DNA from: Bacteroidota bacterium
GTDB lineage: Bacteria > Bacteroidota > Bacteroidia > Flavobacteriales_F > PHOS-HE28
Length of the DNA stretch: 64,000 nt
Assembly: GCA_014584605.1 (NCBI GenBank)
Contig: JACTMO010000083.1
Coordinates: forward strand, 1-64,000
Reading direction: 5' to 3'
Shown here: positions 1-7,829 of the stretch, piece by piece
How positions within the stretch are numbered: position 1 is the first letter of the stretch
Layout: each line of letters starts with the position of its first letter
The notes under the pieces: generated by a model
The model's database searches: none
What the model saw: only the letters and a program-made list of their open reading frames with translations
Told to the model about the DNA's origin: nothing
Position numbers and translations under genes: made by a program

Positions 1-109
1 CCCAAAACCGCATGAGACCAGCGAAATAGGCAGGAAATGAACACCCAGAGTCCTCAACTCAACAACCGCGCGGCGTCCGTGAGGTTGTTAGAGGTGCCCC
101 CTTTCCAAT

Positions 110-1126
110 GTGAACGACATGATGGCGGAGTTCGAACGGAAGTACGGCAAGGAGATCCCCACTTGGAGCGGCGACTTCACGCCGTATTGGGAGGACGGTG
201 CCTACAGCACGGCGAAGGAAGAAGGCGATGTGCGCGTGCTAAGCGCGCGTCTTACGAACCTGATCGACGCGGCGAAGATCTTGAAGAAGCCCATCGACCC
301 GCACTTGCTCTACCGCGCGAAGCGCAGCATCGTGCTATGGCATGAGCACACGTGGGGCGCGTGGAACAGCATCAGTGCACCCGACGACCCGGAGGTGATC
401 GCGCAATGGAAATACAAGAAGGCGTTCGCGGACAGCGCGGGGTGGTACCTCGCAGAGATCGAAAAGCGGATCGGAGTGAAGCCAGCCGCGATGACCGGCT
501 ATTCATTGGATGCCTTGCCACCAGAGTTTGACTGGTACATCGTTGAAGGATCGGATCCAGCAACAGCCCGAAGACAGGATGCTAGCGGTTTGGTAGAGGA
601 TGAAATGGATGATTCATACCAGCACGTCCACTACAAGATTGACTTGGACCCGATCCGTTCGAAGCACTCAAGGCACCTCGCCTTCCCCTTCAAAATCCCC
701 AACGCCACGGTCCGCATCGGCATCAGCGATACCTGCGTGACGCCCGAGAGCGGACGGTTCCCCGGCAGCAACAACGATTTCTTCTGTGTTCAACGTTGGA
801 TCGACGTGAGCAACGACAGCATGGGCGTCACCATCGTCTGTCCGCAAGGCGCGCTGTGGGAAGTGGGCGAAATGGTGGACGAACGCAAGGTGAACCCCGG
901 TCATGGAACGAATCCGGAGATGTACAAGGCCTGGAAGACCGAGGCGAAGAGCAGCAGCACCATCTACCTCTACGCCCTCAACAATTACTGGCACACCAAC
1001 TTCAAGGCCGACCAGGCAGGTCCGATCACCTTCGACCTCTACCTGAAGATGCACGGCCCCTTCAAGCTGAAGGACGCACGACGCTTCGGACTGGAGATGA
1101 CGAGGCCGGTGATCACGTGGCGGTAG
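110..1126 (+). pseudogene. Relic of a glycoside hydrolase family 38 alpha-mannosidase-like gene
   Basis: The reading frame encodes 338 residues that match two separate parts of the very large (about 1000 residues) GH38-like family as I remember it. An internal segment carries WSGDFTPYWEDGA and EHTWGAWNSIS, and the C-terminal beta-sandwich end carries VQRWIDVSN and NNYWHTNFKADQAG. The N-terminal catalytic half is absent: stops lie in frame just upstream (38-40, 80-82, 89-91), so only a GTG at 110 or ATG at 119 is available. The block expected between the two segments is also missing, and the join is near residues 120-160. The enzyme would hydrolyse alpha-mannosides, but this remnant lacks the catalytic domain. 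I infer an N-terminal truncation plus an in-frame internal deletion. A short folded product cannot be excluded. Confidence 0.7.
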
Positions 1127-1185
1127 TCGTGGATCGATCGGATGATCAGATGATCGTACGGTGAGGTGATATCCCGTTTGCCGCT

Positions 1186-1193
1186 GATCTTTG
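1186..1193 (+). promoter_or_regulatory. Weak -7 element (GATCTTTG) before the SUI1 gene
   Basis: GATCTTTG ends 5 nt before the ATG at 1199. It departs from the Bacteroidota -7 consensus TAnnTTTG at its first base but sits at the spacing seen at many other genes here. Confidence 0.35.
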
Positions 1194-1198
1194 ACCCG

Positions 1199-1534
1199 AT
1201 GAAGAAGCGTCCCACCCTCTCCGACCTCGGTGGCCTGGTGTACAGCACCAACAAGAACATCGGCACGGAGCGCGAGCCTGCCACATTGCCCCCGCAACAG
1301 CAGGACCTGCGCATCCACCTGGACCGCTTGAAGGGCAACAAGGTGGTGACGCGCATCGTCGGCTTCGTTGGCAAGGAAGGCGACCTGGAGGATCTGGGCC
1401 GTTTGCTGAAGAGCAGGTGCGGTGTGGGCGGCAACACCAAGGATGGCGTGATCCTGCTGCAAGGCGACCACCGCGACAAGGTGTTGGCGCTATTGGCGGA
1501 GAAGGACTACAAGGCCAAGAAGGCTGGCGGGTGA
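1199..1534 (+). CDS. SUI1/eIF1-family translation factor (YciH-like)
   Basis: This 111-residue protein has a SUI1 domain over about residues 35-105. It contains LRIHLDRLKGNKVVTRIVGF and the CGVGGNTKDGVI stretch typical of bacterial YciH homologues, which are thought to act at start-codon selection on the 30S subunit. The ORF track begins at 1166, but the ATG at 1199 (MKKRPTLSDLGG) gives the usual family N terminus and has a promoter-like element 5 nt upstream. It stands alone, followed 100 bp later by a DUF488 gene on the same strand. Family assignment is firm; its physiological role in bacteria is less certain. Confidence 0.9.
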   Translation: MKKRPTLSDLGGLVYSTNKNIGTEREPATLPPQQQDLRIHLDRLKGNKVVTRIVGFVGKEGDLEDLGRLLKSRCGVGGNTKDGVILLQGDHRDKVLALLAEKDYKAKKAGG

Positions 1535-1635
1535 TCTGCCTTCCGCAAAACTTCGGCGGGGTGAAAAGCTGAAAAGAGCGCCGGGCCGGAACCAAATGAT
1601 GGCCGAAATGTTTCCTTGTCGTGAACCAATCGATC

Positions 1636-1980
1636 ATGGACATCCGCATCAAACGCATTTATGAGGACCGGGCCAAGGACGATGGCTACCGCGTGTTGGT
1701 GGACCGCCTGTGGCCACGCGGCATCAGCAAGGACGGGGCGCACGTGGATGAATGGCTGAAGGAGATCGGTCCTTCCAACGAACTGCGGAAATGGTTCGGC
1801 CACGAGCCGCCGAAGTACCCCGAGTTCAAGAAGCGCTATGCGCAGGAATTGCACGCGCAGCCTGAGCTGCTGAAGCATCTCCGCGAGCTGGCGAAGAAGC
1901 AGCGTGTTACGCTGGTGTACAGCGCCAAGGACGAAGCCCACAACCAGGCGGTGGTGCTGCGTGAAGTGCTGCTGAGCTGA
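1636..1980 (+). CDS. DUF488 family protein (YeaO-like)
   Basis: The 114-residue product begins MDIRIKRIYEDR and contains YRVLVDRLWPRGISKD, W-FGHEPPKYPEFKKRY and VTLVYSAKDEAHNQA, the conserved blocks of the short DUF488/YeaO family. No biochemical role is established for this family; it is cytosolic, single-domain and about the usual length. The track starts at a GTG at 1621, but the ATG at 1636 matches the family N terminus better. It ends 35 bp before the hydrolase gene on the same strand. Confidence 0.88.
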   Translation: MDIRIKRIYEDRAKDDGYRVLVDRLWPRGISKDGAHVDEWLKEIGPSNELRKWFGHEPPKYPEFKKRYAQELHAQPELLKHLRELAKKQRVTLVYSAKDEAHNQAVVLREVLLS

Positions 1981-2002
1981 CCGGTGCGGCGTTGATGCCC
2001 GC

Positions 2003-2010
2003 TACTTTCG
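2003..2010 (+). promoter_or_regulatory. TAnnTTTG-type -7 element (TACTTTCG)
   Basis: TACTTTCG ends 5 nt before the ATG at 2016. Transcription would begin at or next to the start codon, which supports the 2016 start over the upstream TTG/ATG and suggests a leaderless transcript. Confidence 0.6.
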
Positions 2011-2015
2011 GCGCG

Positions 2016-2786
2016 ATGAAACTGCAACATGAGGAGGCCGGGAGCGGGATCCCGCTCGTGCTGATCCACGGCTTCCCCTTGGACCACACGCTCTGGCACC
2101 CGCAACTGCGGGGCCTCGCCAAATCGGCGCGCGTGATCACGCCGGACCTGCGCGGGTTCGGCAACAGCCCGCGACCCCGTGGACCGGTGACCATGGAGCG
2201 CCATGCACTGGATGTGAAGGAACTGCTGGATCATCTCGGCATTGACCGGGCCGTGATCGGCGGCCTTTCCATGGGCGGCTACGTGGCCCTGGCCTTCGCG
2301 GAGCTCTTCCCCAAGGCACTGGCCGGACTGCTCCTGTGCAACACACGGGCCGTGGCGGATGGTGAGGCCGCCCGGAAAACACGGGAGACCGTGGCCCTGA
2401 GGGCGGTGGAGGAAGGCATGGCCGCACTGGCGCCCGTCATGGTACATCCCCTGTTATCCGCCGCGACGCGTAATGCAAAGCCGGAGCTGGCCGGTTTCAT
2501 CGAAGCGATGATCGGACGGCAGGCCCCGGCCGGGGTGGCCGCCTCCTCGCGCGGCATGGCGATACGTCCCGACCGAAGGCCCTGCCTGCCAAAGATCCAC
2601 GTACCGGCCTTGGTGGTCACCGGTAGCGACGACACGCTGATCCCTCCGGCCGAGAGCGAGGCCATGGCCGCCCTGTTGCCCGATGCACAACTGGTGGTGG
2701 TCCCGAAAGCGGGACACCTGTCCAACCTGGAAGCGCCGGAAGCCTTCAACCGGGCTGTCCACAGTTTGCTGGGGCAGGTGGCCTGA
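2016..2786 (+). CDS. Alpha/beta hydrolase
   Basis: A 256-residue alpha/beta-hydrolase fold enzyme. The oxyanion loop is LVLIHGFPLD (about 14-23), the nucleophile elbow GLSMGG places the catalytic Ser near residue 85, the acid lies in VVTGSDDTLIP, and the catalytic His is in KAGHLSNLE near the C terminus. Length and layout match the 3-oxoadipate enol-lactonase/BioH-like group, but the substrate cannot be read from sequence. There is no signal peptide, so it is cytosolic. The start at 2016 is chosen because a TACTTTCG element ends 5 nt upstream; the track start at 1992 would place that promoter inside the gene. Confidence 0.92.
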   Translation: MKLQHEEAGSGIPLVLIHGFPLDHTLWHPQLRGLAKSARVITPDLRGFGNSPRPRGPVTMERHALDVKELLDHLGIDRAVIGGLSMGGYVALAFAELFPKALAGLLLCNTRAVADGEAARKTRETVALRAVEEGMAALAPVMVHPLLSAATRNAKPELAGFIEAMIGRQAPAGVAASSRGMAIRPDRRPCLPKIHVPALVVTGSDDTLIPPAESEAMAALLPDAQLVVVPKAGHLSNLEAPEAFNRAVHSLLGQVA

Positions 2787-2925
2787 ACGGCCCCACCTCC
2801 GACCCGCGCGCCCCGCCTCGACCGGGTGGATACGCGACTTCGTCGGAGATCGCTTGCAGCGCTGCGGATCCAATGCCCTGGCGCTGGGATGACCCGCGAG
2901 CGGCGTGATGGAAGGTTGCAGATCG

Positions 2926-2933
2926 TACCTTGT
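2926..2933 (+). promoter_or_regulatory. TAnnTTTG-type -7 element (TACCTTGT)
   Basis: TACCTTGT lies 14 nt before the ATG at 2948 of the secreted T9SS protein. It fits the consensus except at the last two bases. Confidence 0.45.
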
Positions 2934-2947
2934 GCTCCTTGTTGCGC

Positions 2948-4798
2948 ATGAACATGCTCCGTTCCCTTTCCCTCCCCGGCCTGGTGCTGATCACCCTGCC
3001 GCTGGCCGCACAATTCCCGGCCGCCGTGCCCGGCGACCGCACCTGGGTGAACGCCCTGGGCCAGCACATCGCCATCAGCCCGCCGGTGCCCGCCCGTACC
3101 GTGGGCCCGGTGCGCGAGCTGCCCTCCCTGGAGGACCTGGACCTGGGGCCGGGCGAGCGCAAGCTCACGCGCAACATCCAGGTGCAGCGGGCCGCGGTGA
3201 ACCCGGCGGCCCTGCCGCATGGCGAGGACCCCGCCTTGCAGAAGGGGAGCGCCTCACGGCTCTCGCGGCAGCCCATCCTGAGCTTCGCGGGACAGAACGG
3301 ATCAGGCATTCCTCCGGACCCCACGGGCGCTGCGGGCACCACCCACTACCTGCAGTGCGTGAACACCTCCTGCCGTCCGTACACCAAGACGGGCGGCACC
3401 GCAGGTGGGACGTTCAGTCTGGCCAGCCTGTGGCCCGGCAGCACCAACGACGGTGACCCCATCGTGCTGTACGACCGCCACGCCGACCGCTGGTTCGTCA
3501 GTCAGTTCCAGGTGAACAACAACGAGATCCTGATCGCCGTGAGCGAGACGAACGACCCCACGGGCAACTATTACACCTATTCATGGTCGTTCGGCCAGTT
3601 CCCGGACTATCCGAAGTTCTCCGTGTGGTGGGACGGCTACTACATGACCTCGAACAGCACGCACACCGCCGTGGTGTTCGAGCGGGAGAAGATGCTGCAG
3701 GGTCTTCCCGCGCAGCGCGTGGTGCTCACCGCCCCCGGCGCCGCCACCGCGGGTTTCCGTTCGGTGTTGCCCGCCGATGCCGACGGCGACCTGCCGCCCA
3801 ACGGCACGCCCTGCTACTTCTTCAACCTGGAGGATGACGCCTGGAGCGGCGTGTCGGCGGACAGGATCAAGGTGTACGCCATGACCACCGACTGGGCCAC
3901 GCCATTGAACACCCAGGTGGTGCAGACCCAGACGTTGACCACCACCCCCTTCGACACCGACTTCGGCTGGGGCTTCGACAACATCAGCCAGCCGGGCACC
4001 AGCGACAAGCTGGACGCGGTGGCGCAGGTGCTCTACTTCCGCGCCCAGCACGTGCGGTTCGTGGACCACAGCAGCGTGATGCTATGCCACGTGGTGGACG
4101 TGAACGGGGGCAACCGCGCCGGTGTGCGCTGGTACGAGCTGCGCGACAACAACGACGGCAACTTCAGCATTCATCAACAGGGCACCTGGTCGCCGGACAA
4201 CGGCAACCGCTGGATGGCGAGCATCGCCATGGACGCACAGGGCAACATCGGCCTGGGCTATTGCCACACCAACCCGAGCACCAGCGTTTTCCCCGGCCTG
4301 CGGTTCACGGGCCGCTATGCCAACGATCCTGCGGGCGTGATGACGGTGCCCGAGCAGACCATCATCGACGGGGGCGACTTCCAATCCGGGTTCAACCGCT
4401 ACGGCGACTACTCGCACACGGCCCTGGACCCCAACGGCACCACCTTCTGGTTCACGGGCGAGTACCTCAGCGCCAGCGGGCAGCCGCGCACGCGCATCGC
4501 CTCCTTCGACCTGGCCGCCACCGTGGGGCTCGACGGGGATGTGCCGGCGCCCCAGGCCACGATCGAGGTCTGGCTGGAGGGTCGCGAGATCCTGGTGCGG
4601 TACAACGGGGTCGCAGGTGCTGGTCTGGTGGCCGACCTGATCGGGATGGACGGCCGCGTGCTGCGTGCCCAACCGGTGACGACAACGGCGGGCACCTGGT
4701 CGGGCCGCTTCGCCACCGACGGGCTTGCCTGCGGCACGTATTTCGTACGCGTGGGCAACGCGGCCGGACAGAAGGTCCAACGCATCGTACTGCCATGA
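2948..4798 (+). CDS. Secreted T9SS cargo protein, beta-propeller-like
   Basis: The 616-residue product starts with a signal peptide (MNMLRSLSLPGLVLITLPLA, then AQ). It ends in a type A T9SS sorting domain of about 80 residues (GMDGRVLRAQ, then LACGTYFVRV, closing with VQRIVLP), so it should be exported and attached or released at the cell surface. The body has the signature PPDPTGAAGTTHYLQCVN, then DGDPIVLYDRHADRWFVSQF and WWDGYYMTSN. I associate this arrangement with a widespread, functionally uncharacterised family of secreted propeller-like proteins. No catalytic motif is evident. The ATG at 2948 is preferred to the track GTG at 2930 because it starts the signal peptide. It overlaps the following lipoprotein gene by 4 bp. 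Confidence 0.85.
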   Translation: MNMLRSLSLPGLVLITLPLAAQFPAAVPGDRTWVNALGQHIAISPPVPARTVGPVRELPSLEDLDLGPGERKLTRNIQVQRAAVNPAALPHGEDPALQKGSASRLSRQPILSFAGQNGSGIPPDPTGAAGTTHYLQCVNTSCRPYTKTGGTAGGTFSLASLWPGSTNDGDPIVLYDRHADRWFVSQFQVNNNEILIAVSETNDPTGNYYTYSWSFGQFPDYPKFSVWWDGYYMTSNSTHTAVVFEREKMLQGLPAQRVVLTAPGAATAGFRSVLPADADGDLPPNGTPCYFFNLEDDAWSGVSADRIKVYAMTTDWATPLNTQVVQTQTLTTTPFDTDFGWGFDNISQPGTSDKLDAVAQVLYFRAQHVRFVDHSSVMLCHVVDVNGGNRAGVRWYELRDNNDGNFSIHQQGTWSPDNGNRWMASIAMDAQGNIGLGYCHTNPSTSVFPGLRFTGRYANDPAGVMTVPEQTIIDGGDFQSGFNRYGDYSHTALDPNGTTFWFTGEYLSASGQPRTRIASFDLAATVGLDGDVPAPQATIEVWLEGREILVRYNGVAGAGLVADLIGMDGRVLRAQPVTTTAGTWSGRFATDGLACGTYFVRVGNAAGQKVQRIVLP

Positions 4799-5124
4799 AG
4801 TACACGTTCAACAGCCTGCTGGCCGCTGCCGCCTTGCTCTGGGGATGTGCAGGGGGGAAAAGCACACCCAGCGGTACCAGCCCCCCCCCACCGCCCGGTC
4901 ACACGCTGGGTACGGTCACCCTGGCACATGCCGCGGATGGCTGCCCGGTGCTGGTGGCCCTGGAGCCACCCGGCACGCCCGGTTTCCTGATGCCGGTGGG
5001 GCTGGACGAGCGATACCGGAAGGACGGGCTGAAACTGAGCTTCACCTACACGCTGTCGCGCATCAATTCCGGGGGCTGCGCCAAGGGCACCCCGGCGGTA
5101 TTGGACAGCATCGCCGTGCGCTGA
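4795..5124 (+). CDS. Small lipoprotein, function unknown
   Basis: This 109-residue ORF is hidden inside a longer shadow frame in the track. It starts with an ATGA overlap on the preceding T9SS gene. A short signal sequence runs into the lipobox-like ALLWGC, so the mature protein would be lipidated at Cys and sit in the cell envelope. A proline-rich linker (PSGTSPPPPPGH) follows. The body (DGCPVLVALEPP, RYRKDGLKLSFTYTLS, GGCAKGTPAVLDSIAV) resembles the small OB-like lipoprotein folds common in Bacteroidota, but I cannot name a function. The overlap suggests cotranslation with the secreted protein. It ends 4 bp from the convergent methyltransferase gene. Confidence 0.78.
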   Translation: MKYTFNSLLAAAALLWGCAGGKSTPSGTSPPPPPGHTLGTVTLAHAADGCPVLVALEPPGTPGFLMPVGLDERYRKDGLKLSFTYTLSRINSGGCAKGTPAVLDSIAVR

Positions 5125-5128
5125 GCGG

Positions 5129-5878
5129 TCAGCGCTTCCGGAAGTACCCGTTGGAGTACTCGTTGGCGTAGAGCACACGCACATCCTCGGGTTTGCCCGC
5201 GAAGAACTCGTCGCAGGCCCGCTTCACACCAGGTGAGCGGTAGCCGCCGGAAAGACCCCGACGTGGCAGGACCTTCTCGTCGTAGTACACCGCGATCATG
5301 CCGATGGCCCCGGGGGCCATGCGCTCGTACACTGCGGGCAGCACTTGCCGGGTGCTCTCGTACAGGTCGCCGTCGATAAGGGCGAAGGCGATGCGCTCCG
5401 GCAGGTACTGCGGCACCGTGTCCTGGAACCAGCCCATATGCACATGGGGGTGCGGCAGCCCCAGCTGGTCGAACTTCCGGCGGAAGACCTCCAGCGGTGC
5501 GGCCATGTAGCCCTTGGCATAGACCCCATCCTGCCTGTCCGAGCCGGAGACCTCCGGCAGGCCCTCGAAGCTGTCGAAAGCGTGCAGCTGGCGGTCGGGG
5601 GCGAGCGCCTTGAGGACCCGTTGCATCACGATGCTGCTGTCCCCCGCATTGCAGCCCAGGTCCACCACATCGCCCGGCACCCCGTAGGCGATCACCTGTT
5701 CCAGCAAATGGAAGAGGTTCATGCGCGCCTCCACATTGGCCATATGGCCGGGGGCCGGGCTCAGGCGGACCGGTACCCGCAGCTTGTTGAAGGTCTTGTT
5801 CGCATACATCTGCCACGGTTTCGGCGTGCGGTGGTCCCAGTCGAAGGTGGTGGCGATGAAGGCATTATCCATGCACAT
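5129..5878 (-). CDS. TylF/MycF-family O-methyltransferase
   Basis: A class I SAM-dependent methyltransferase of the TylF (macrocin O-methyltransferase) family, about 249 residues. The SAM loop is DVVDLGCNAGDSSIV and the divalent-metal segment is FALIDGDLYESTRQVLP; GVYAKGYMAAPLEVFRRKF fits the family. In this family the acceptor is usually a sugar hydroxyl in a glycoside or surface polysaccharide. The track extends to 5977, but the ATG codons at 5878 and 5872 (MCMDNAF) give the natural N terminus, and a TATTTTTG element lies 38 nt upstream. Acceptor unknown. Confidence 0.85.
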   Translation of the reverse strand: MCMDNAFIATTFDWDHRTPKPWQMYANKTFNKLRVPVRLSPAPGHMANVEARMNLFHLLEQVIAYGVPGDVVDLGCNAGDSSIVMQRVLKALAPDRQLHAFDSFEGLPEVSGSDRQDGVYAKGYMAAPLEVFRRKFDQLGLPHPHVHMGWFQDTVPQYLPERIAFALIDGDLYESTRQVLPAVYERMAPGAIGMIAVYYDEKVLPRRGLSGGYRSPGVKRACDEFFAGKPEDVRVLYANEYSNGYFRKR

Positions 5879-5916
5879 GTGCGGTGGGCGCAAGGGGAAG
5901 GTCCTTACGCTTCGGT

Positions 5917-5924
5917 CAAAAATA
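5917..5924 (-). promoter_or_regulatory. TAnnTTTG -7 element (TATTTTTG)
   Basis: An exact consensus match on the minus strand, 38 nt upstream of the 5878 start of the TylF-like methyltransferase, within the intergenic stretch downstream of the oxidoreductase gene. Confidence 0.55.
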
Positions 5925-5995
5925 ACGCAATGACCAAGGTCATGTCCATCGCCATAGGGTGGCCACGAACAGGGCACGGTGAAGATCCGGGGCGG

Positions 5996-6682
5996 TCAGG
6001 TCTCGAACACGAGGCTGTCCGCCGTGGCGCCCAGGTCCAGGAGGATCGCCTTGAGGTCCTCGACGAAAGCCTGCGGGCCGCACAGATAGAAGCGCTGGGA
6101 GAAGTCGCGCACCAGGTCCACCAGGTCCTCGCGGTCGATGCGGCGGTCGCGGAAGCCGATCACGTTCTCCCGGGTGAAGGTCTTCAGGTAGTGCTTATGG
6201 AGCATGCGGCCCAGTTCGGCGTCCAGGAACACGTCGGCGGCCGTGCGGTTGGACCACACCAGCGTGTGGCCTTTCAGGGCCTTGTCGCGGTGGAGCTGGC
6301 GCAGGATGGCCAGGAAGGGCGTGATGCCGGCCCCGCCGGCGAAGAACATCCCGGGCCCCTTGTAGGCGATGGTGCCGAAGGGCCGGCCCAGCAGGAAGTG
6401 CTCGCCCTTGCCCACGGTGCCCAGGCGCCAGGTCACGCCGTGGTGGTCGGGATAGAGTTTCACGATAAGCTCCAGCCGGCGGGCGGAGGGCAGGGCGGTG
6501 AAGGTGAAGGGGCGCTCCTGGTCGCGCCATCCCTCCTGGTCGAGGGCCACCATGCACCCCTGGCCCGGAGTGAAGGCGAACCCCTTGGGTTTGCGGAGGG
6601 TGAAGCGTTTCACCCCGGCGTTGAGGAATTCGGTGCCCAGCACCTCCACACGAAGCCGTTGCGCCGGGTCGGCCCCGGTCAT
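5996..6682 (-). CDS. FAD/NAD(P)-binding ferredoxin reductase-like oxidoreductase
   Basis: A 228-residue flavin reductase of the ferredoxin-NADP reductase superfamily. The FAD-binding strand RPFTFTALPS (variant of RxYS) lies near residue 55, the NAD(P) loop FAGGAGITPFLAILRQL is in the middle, and LCGPQ is near the C terminus. No 2Fe-2S domain is attached, so it would pass electrons to or from a separate partner. The start (MTGADPAQ) is set by the ATGA overlap with the upstream gene; the longer track ORF starting at 6979 is a shadow of that gene. The overlap suggests a two-gene operon. Electron partner unknown. Confidence 0.85.
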   Translation of the reverse strand: MTGADPAQRLRVEVLGTEFLNAGVKRFTLRKPKGFAFTPGQGCMVALDQEGWRDQERPFTFTALPSARRLELIVKLYPDHHGVTWRLGTVGKGEHFLLGRPFGTIAYKGPGMFFAGGAGITPFLAILRQLHRDKALKGHTLVWSNRTAADVFLDAELGRMLHKHYLKTFTRENVIGFRDRRIDREDLVDLVRDFSQRFYLCGPQAFVEDLKAILLDLGATADSLVFET

Positions 6683-7359
6683 GGCAGGGCGCAGTAGTAG
6701 GCGGCCGCCATGGGGTCGCAACGCTCGAACAGGGGCAGTTCCATACCGGGACGGACCAGCAGCAGTTCCCACGGATCGGCCACGACCAGGAAGCGCTCGC
6801 CCGAGGGGGTGGGCGCCGACCCCAGGGCGCGTTCGTGGGGTTTTTCGCTGCGGGGGGTGCAGAGCATGTTCCGCAGCAGGGCCCCCTCCCCGATCCCGGT
6901 GCGCTTGGTGAAGCTGCGGAAGTCCAGGTAGCCTTCCATCAGGCGGTCGCGCAGGTGGTCCGCACGCTGTACCTTCCACACGTCGCGGCCGGCCTGTTCG
7001 CGCATCTGCCGCACCAGCTCGAACTGCTCGTGGGTGGGTTCGGCGAAGGTGGGCTTGAACACGGCGTCGGGGGCCGGGTCCTTGCGCAGTTCGGCCATGA
7101 GGGCCACCCCGCGGTTCTGCCTCACCAGGATGAGTTCCTTCTCGGGGATGTGGAGCAGCAGGTCGCTGCCCGTGGGCGTGGGCACATAGCCGTGGTAGCG
7201 CTGGAACTCCTCATTGCGCTCGCGGCGGCGCAGCAGGCCCAGGCGCACCATGGGGCCCAGATCGGCCCTGGGGCCGAGATAATCGGTCAACTCCTCCTGT
7301 CCCTGTTCACGGGCGCGGAGGATCCTGTTCCAGCGGATGTCGAACACGGCCGAGCTCAT
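6679..7359 (-). CDS. Hypothetical protein with internal duplication
   Basis: I do not recognise this 226-residue cytosolic protein. It appears to contain two related halves. Each half ends in the same pattern: YVPTPTGSDLLLH then KELILVRQ in the first, SAPTPSGERFLVV then WELLLVRPG in the second, each preceded by a leucine-rich segment that could be helical. This could be a tandem winged-helix-like or small alpha/beta unit. The start MSSAVFDIRW at 7359 is preferred to the track start 20 codons upstream. Its stop overlaps the start of the oxidoreductase gene, so the two are likely made together and may act together. Confidence 0.7.
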   Translation of the reverse strand: MSSAVFDIRWNRILRAREQGQEELTDYLGPRADLGPMVRLGLLRRRERNEEFQRYHGYVPTPTGSDLLLHIPEKELILVRQNRGVALMAELRKDPAPDAVFKPTFAEPTHEQFELVRQMREQAGRDVWKVQRADHLRDRLMEGYLDFRSFTKRTGIGEGALLRNMLCTPRSEKPHERALGSAPTPSGERFLVVADPWELLLVRPGMELPLFERCDPMAAAYYCALP

Positions 7360-7556
7360 GGTGCCAAAGTGAAGGCACGCACGCCCCGGTGCGCAGGCCG
7401 GACCCGTGGCGTTCATCAACAGGCCCCATTTGAAGGCGGGGGCCGAAAGGGCTTATCCGCTTGGCGGTCAAGCGGTGTCGATCATCGAACGGATTGTTCA
7501 CCGCAGGCTGTGCACAATCCGCCCCCGGGCGGGCTGCGGACCGTCGCAGGCGTGCA

Positions 7557-7688
7557 TCAGTTCGGTTGCGCCTGCTCGCGCTCCTGCGCGGCTCGTTGCT
7601 CCTCTTCCTCGCGGGCGATCATGCGCTTCACGAGCTTGAGGGTGGCCTTGCGTTTGCGGTTGCGGTTCTGACGGCTCTTCTGGGGCAT
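7557..7688 (-). CDS. Small basic hypothetical protein, 43 residues
   Basis: This ORF is too short for the ORF track. It reads MPQKSRQNRNRKRKATLKLV, then an alpha-helical charged tail KRMIAREEEEQRAAQERE, and ends QAQPN before TGA. The first half is strongly basic (Lys/Arg), the second acidic and glutamine-rich. That composition suits a nucleic-acid- or ribosome-associated peptide, but no family is recognised. It lies between the hypothetical gene and the E1 gene on the same strand. Coding status is inferred from the clean frame and composition. Confidence 0.5.
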   Translation of the reverse strand: MPQKSRQNRNRKRKATLKLVKRMIAREEEEQRAAQEREQAQPN

Positions 7689-7829
7689 GGTCCGGAGGAT
7701 CGCTGCAAAGATGCGGGTGCTTCCGCAGGCCGGTGCCAGGGCCCAGGCACGCGACCTCCCTCGCCGGGTCCCGGCCTTTGTGCTTCGCCGGTCCAGCGGG
7801 GCGTGGAGCCGGCCCCCGGCCTCCCCCGC

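Noticed and set aside
1-109. Short plus-strand ORF from 37 as a gene
   Set aside because: The 102-residue frame (37-345) overlaps the GH38 relic in another frame, is arginine-rich and shows no motif. The first 109 bases hold only fragmented stops in the relic frame.
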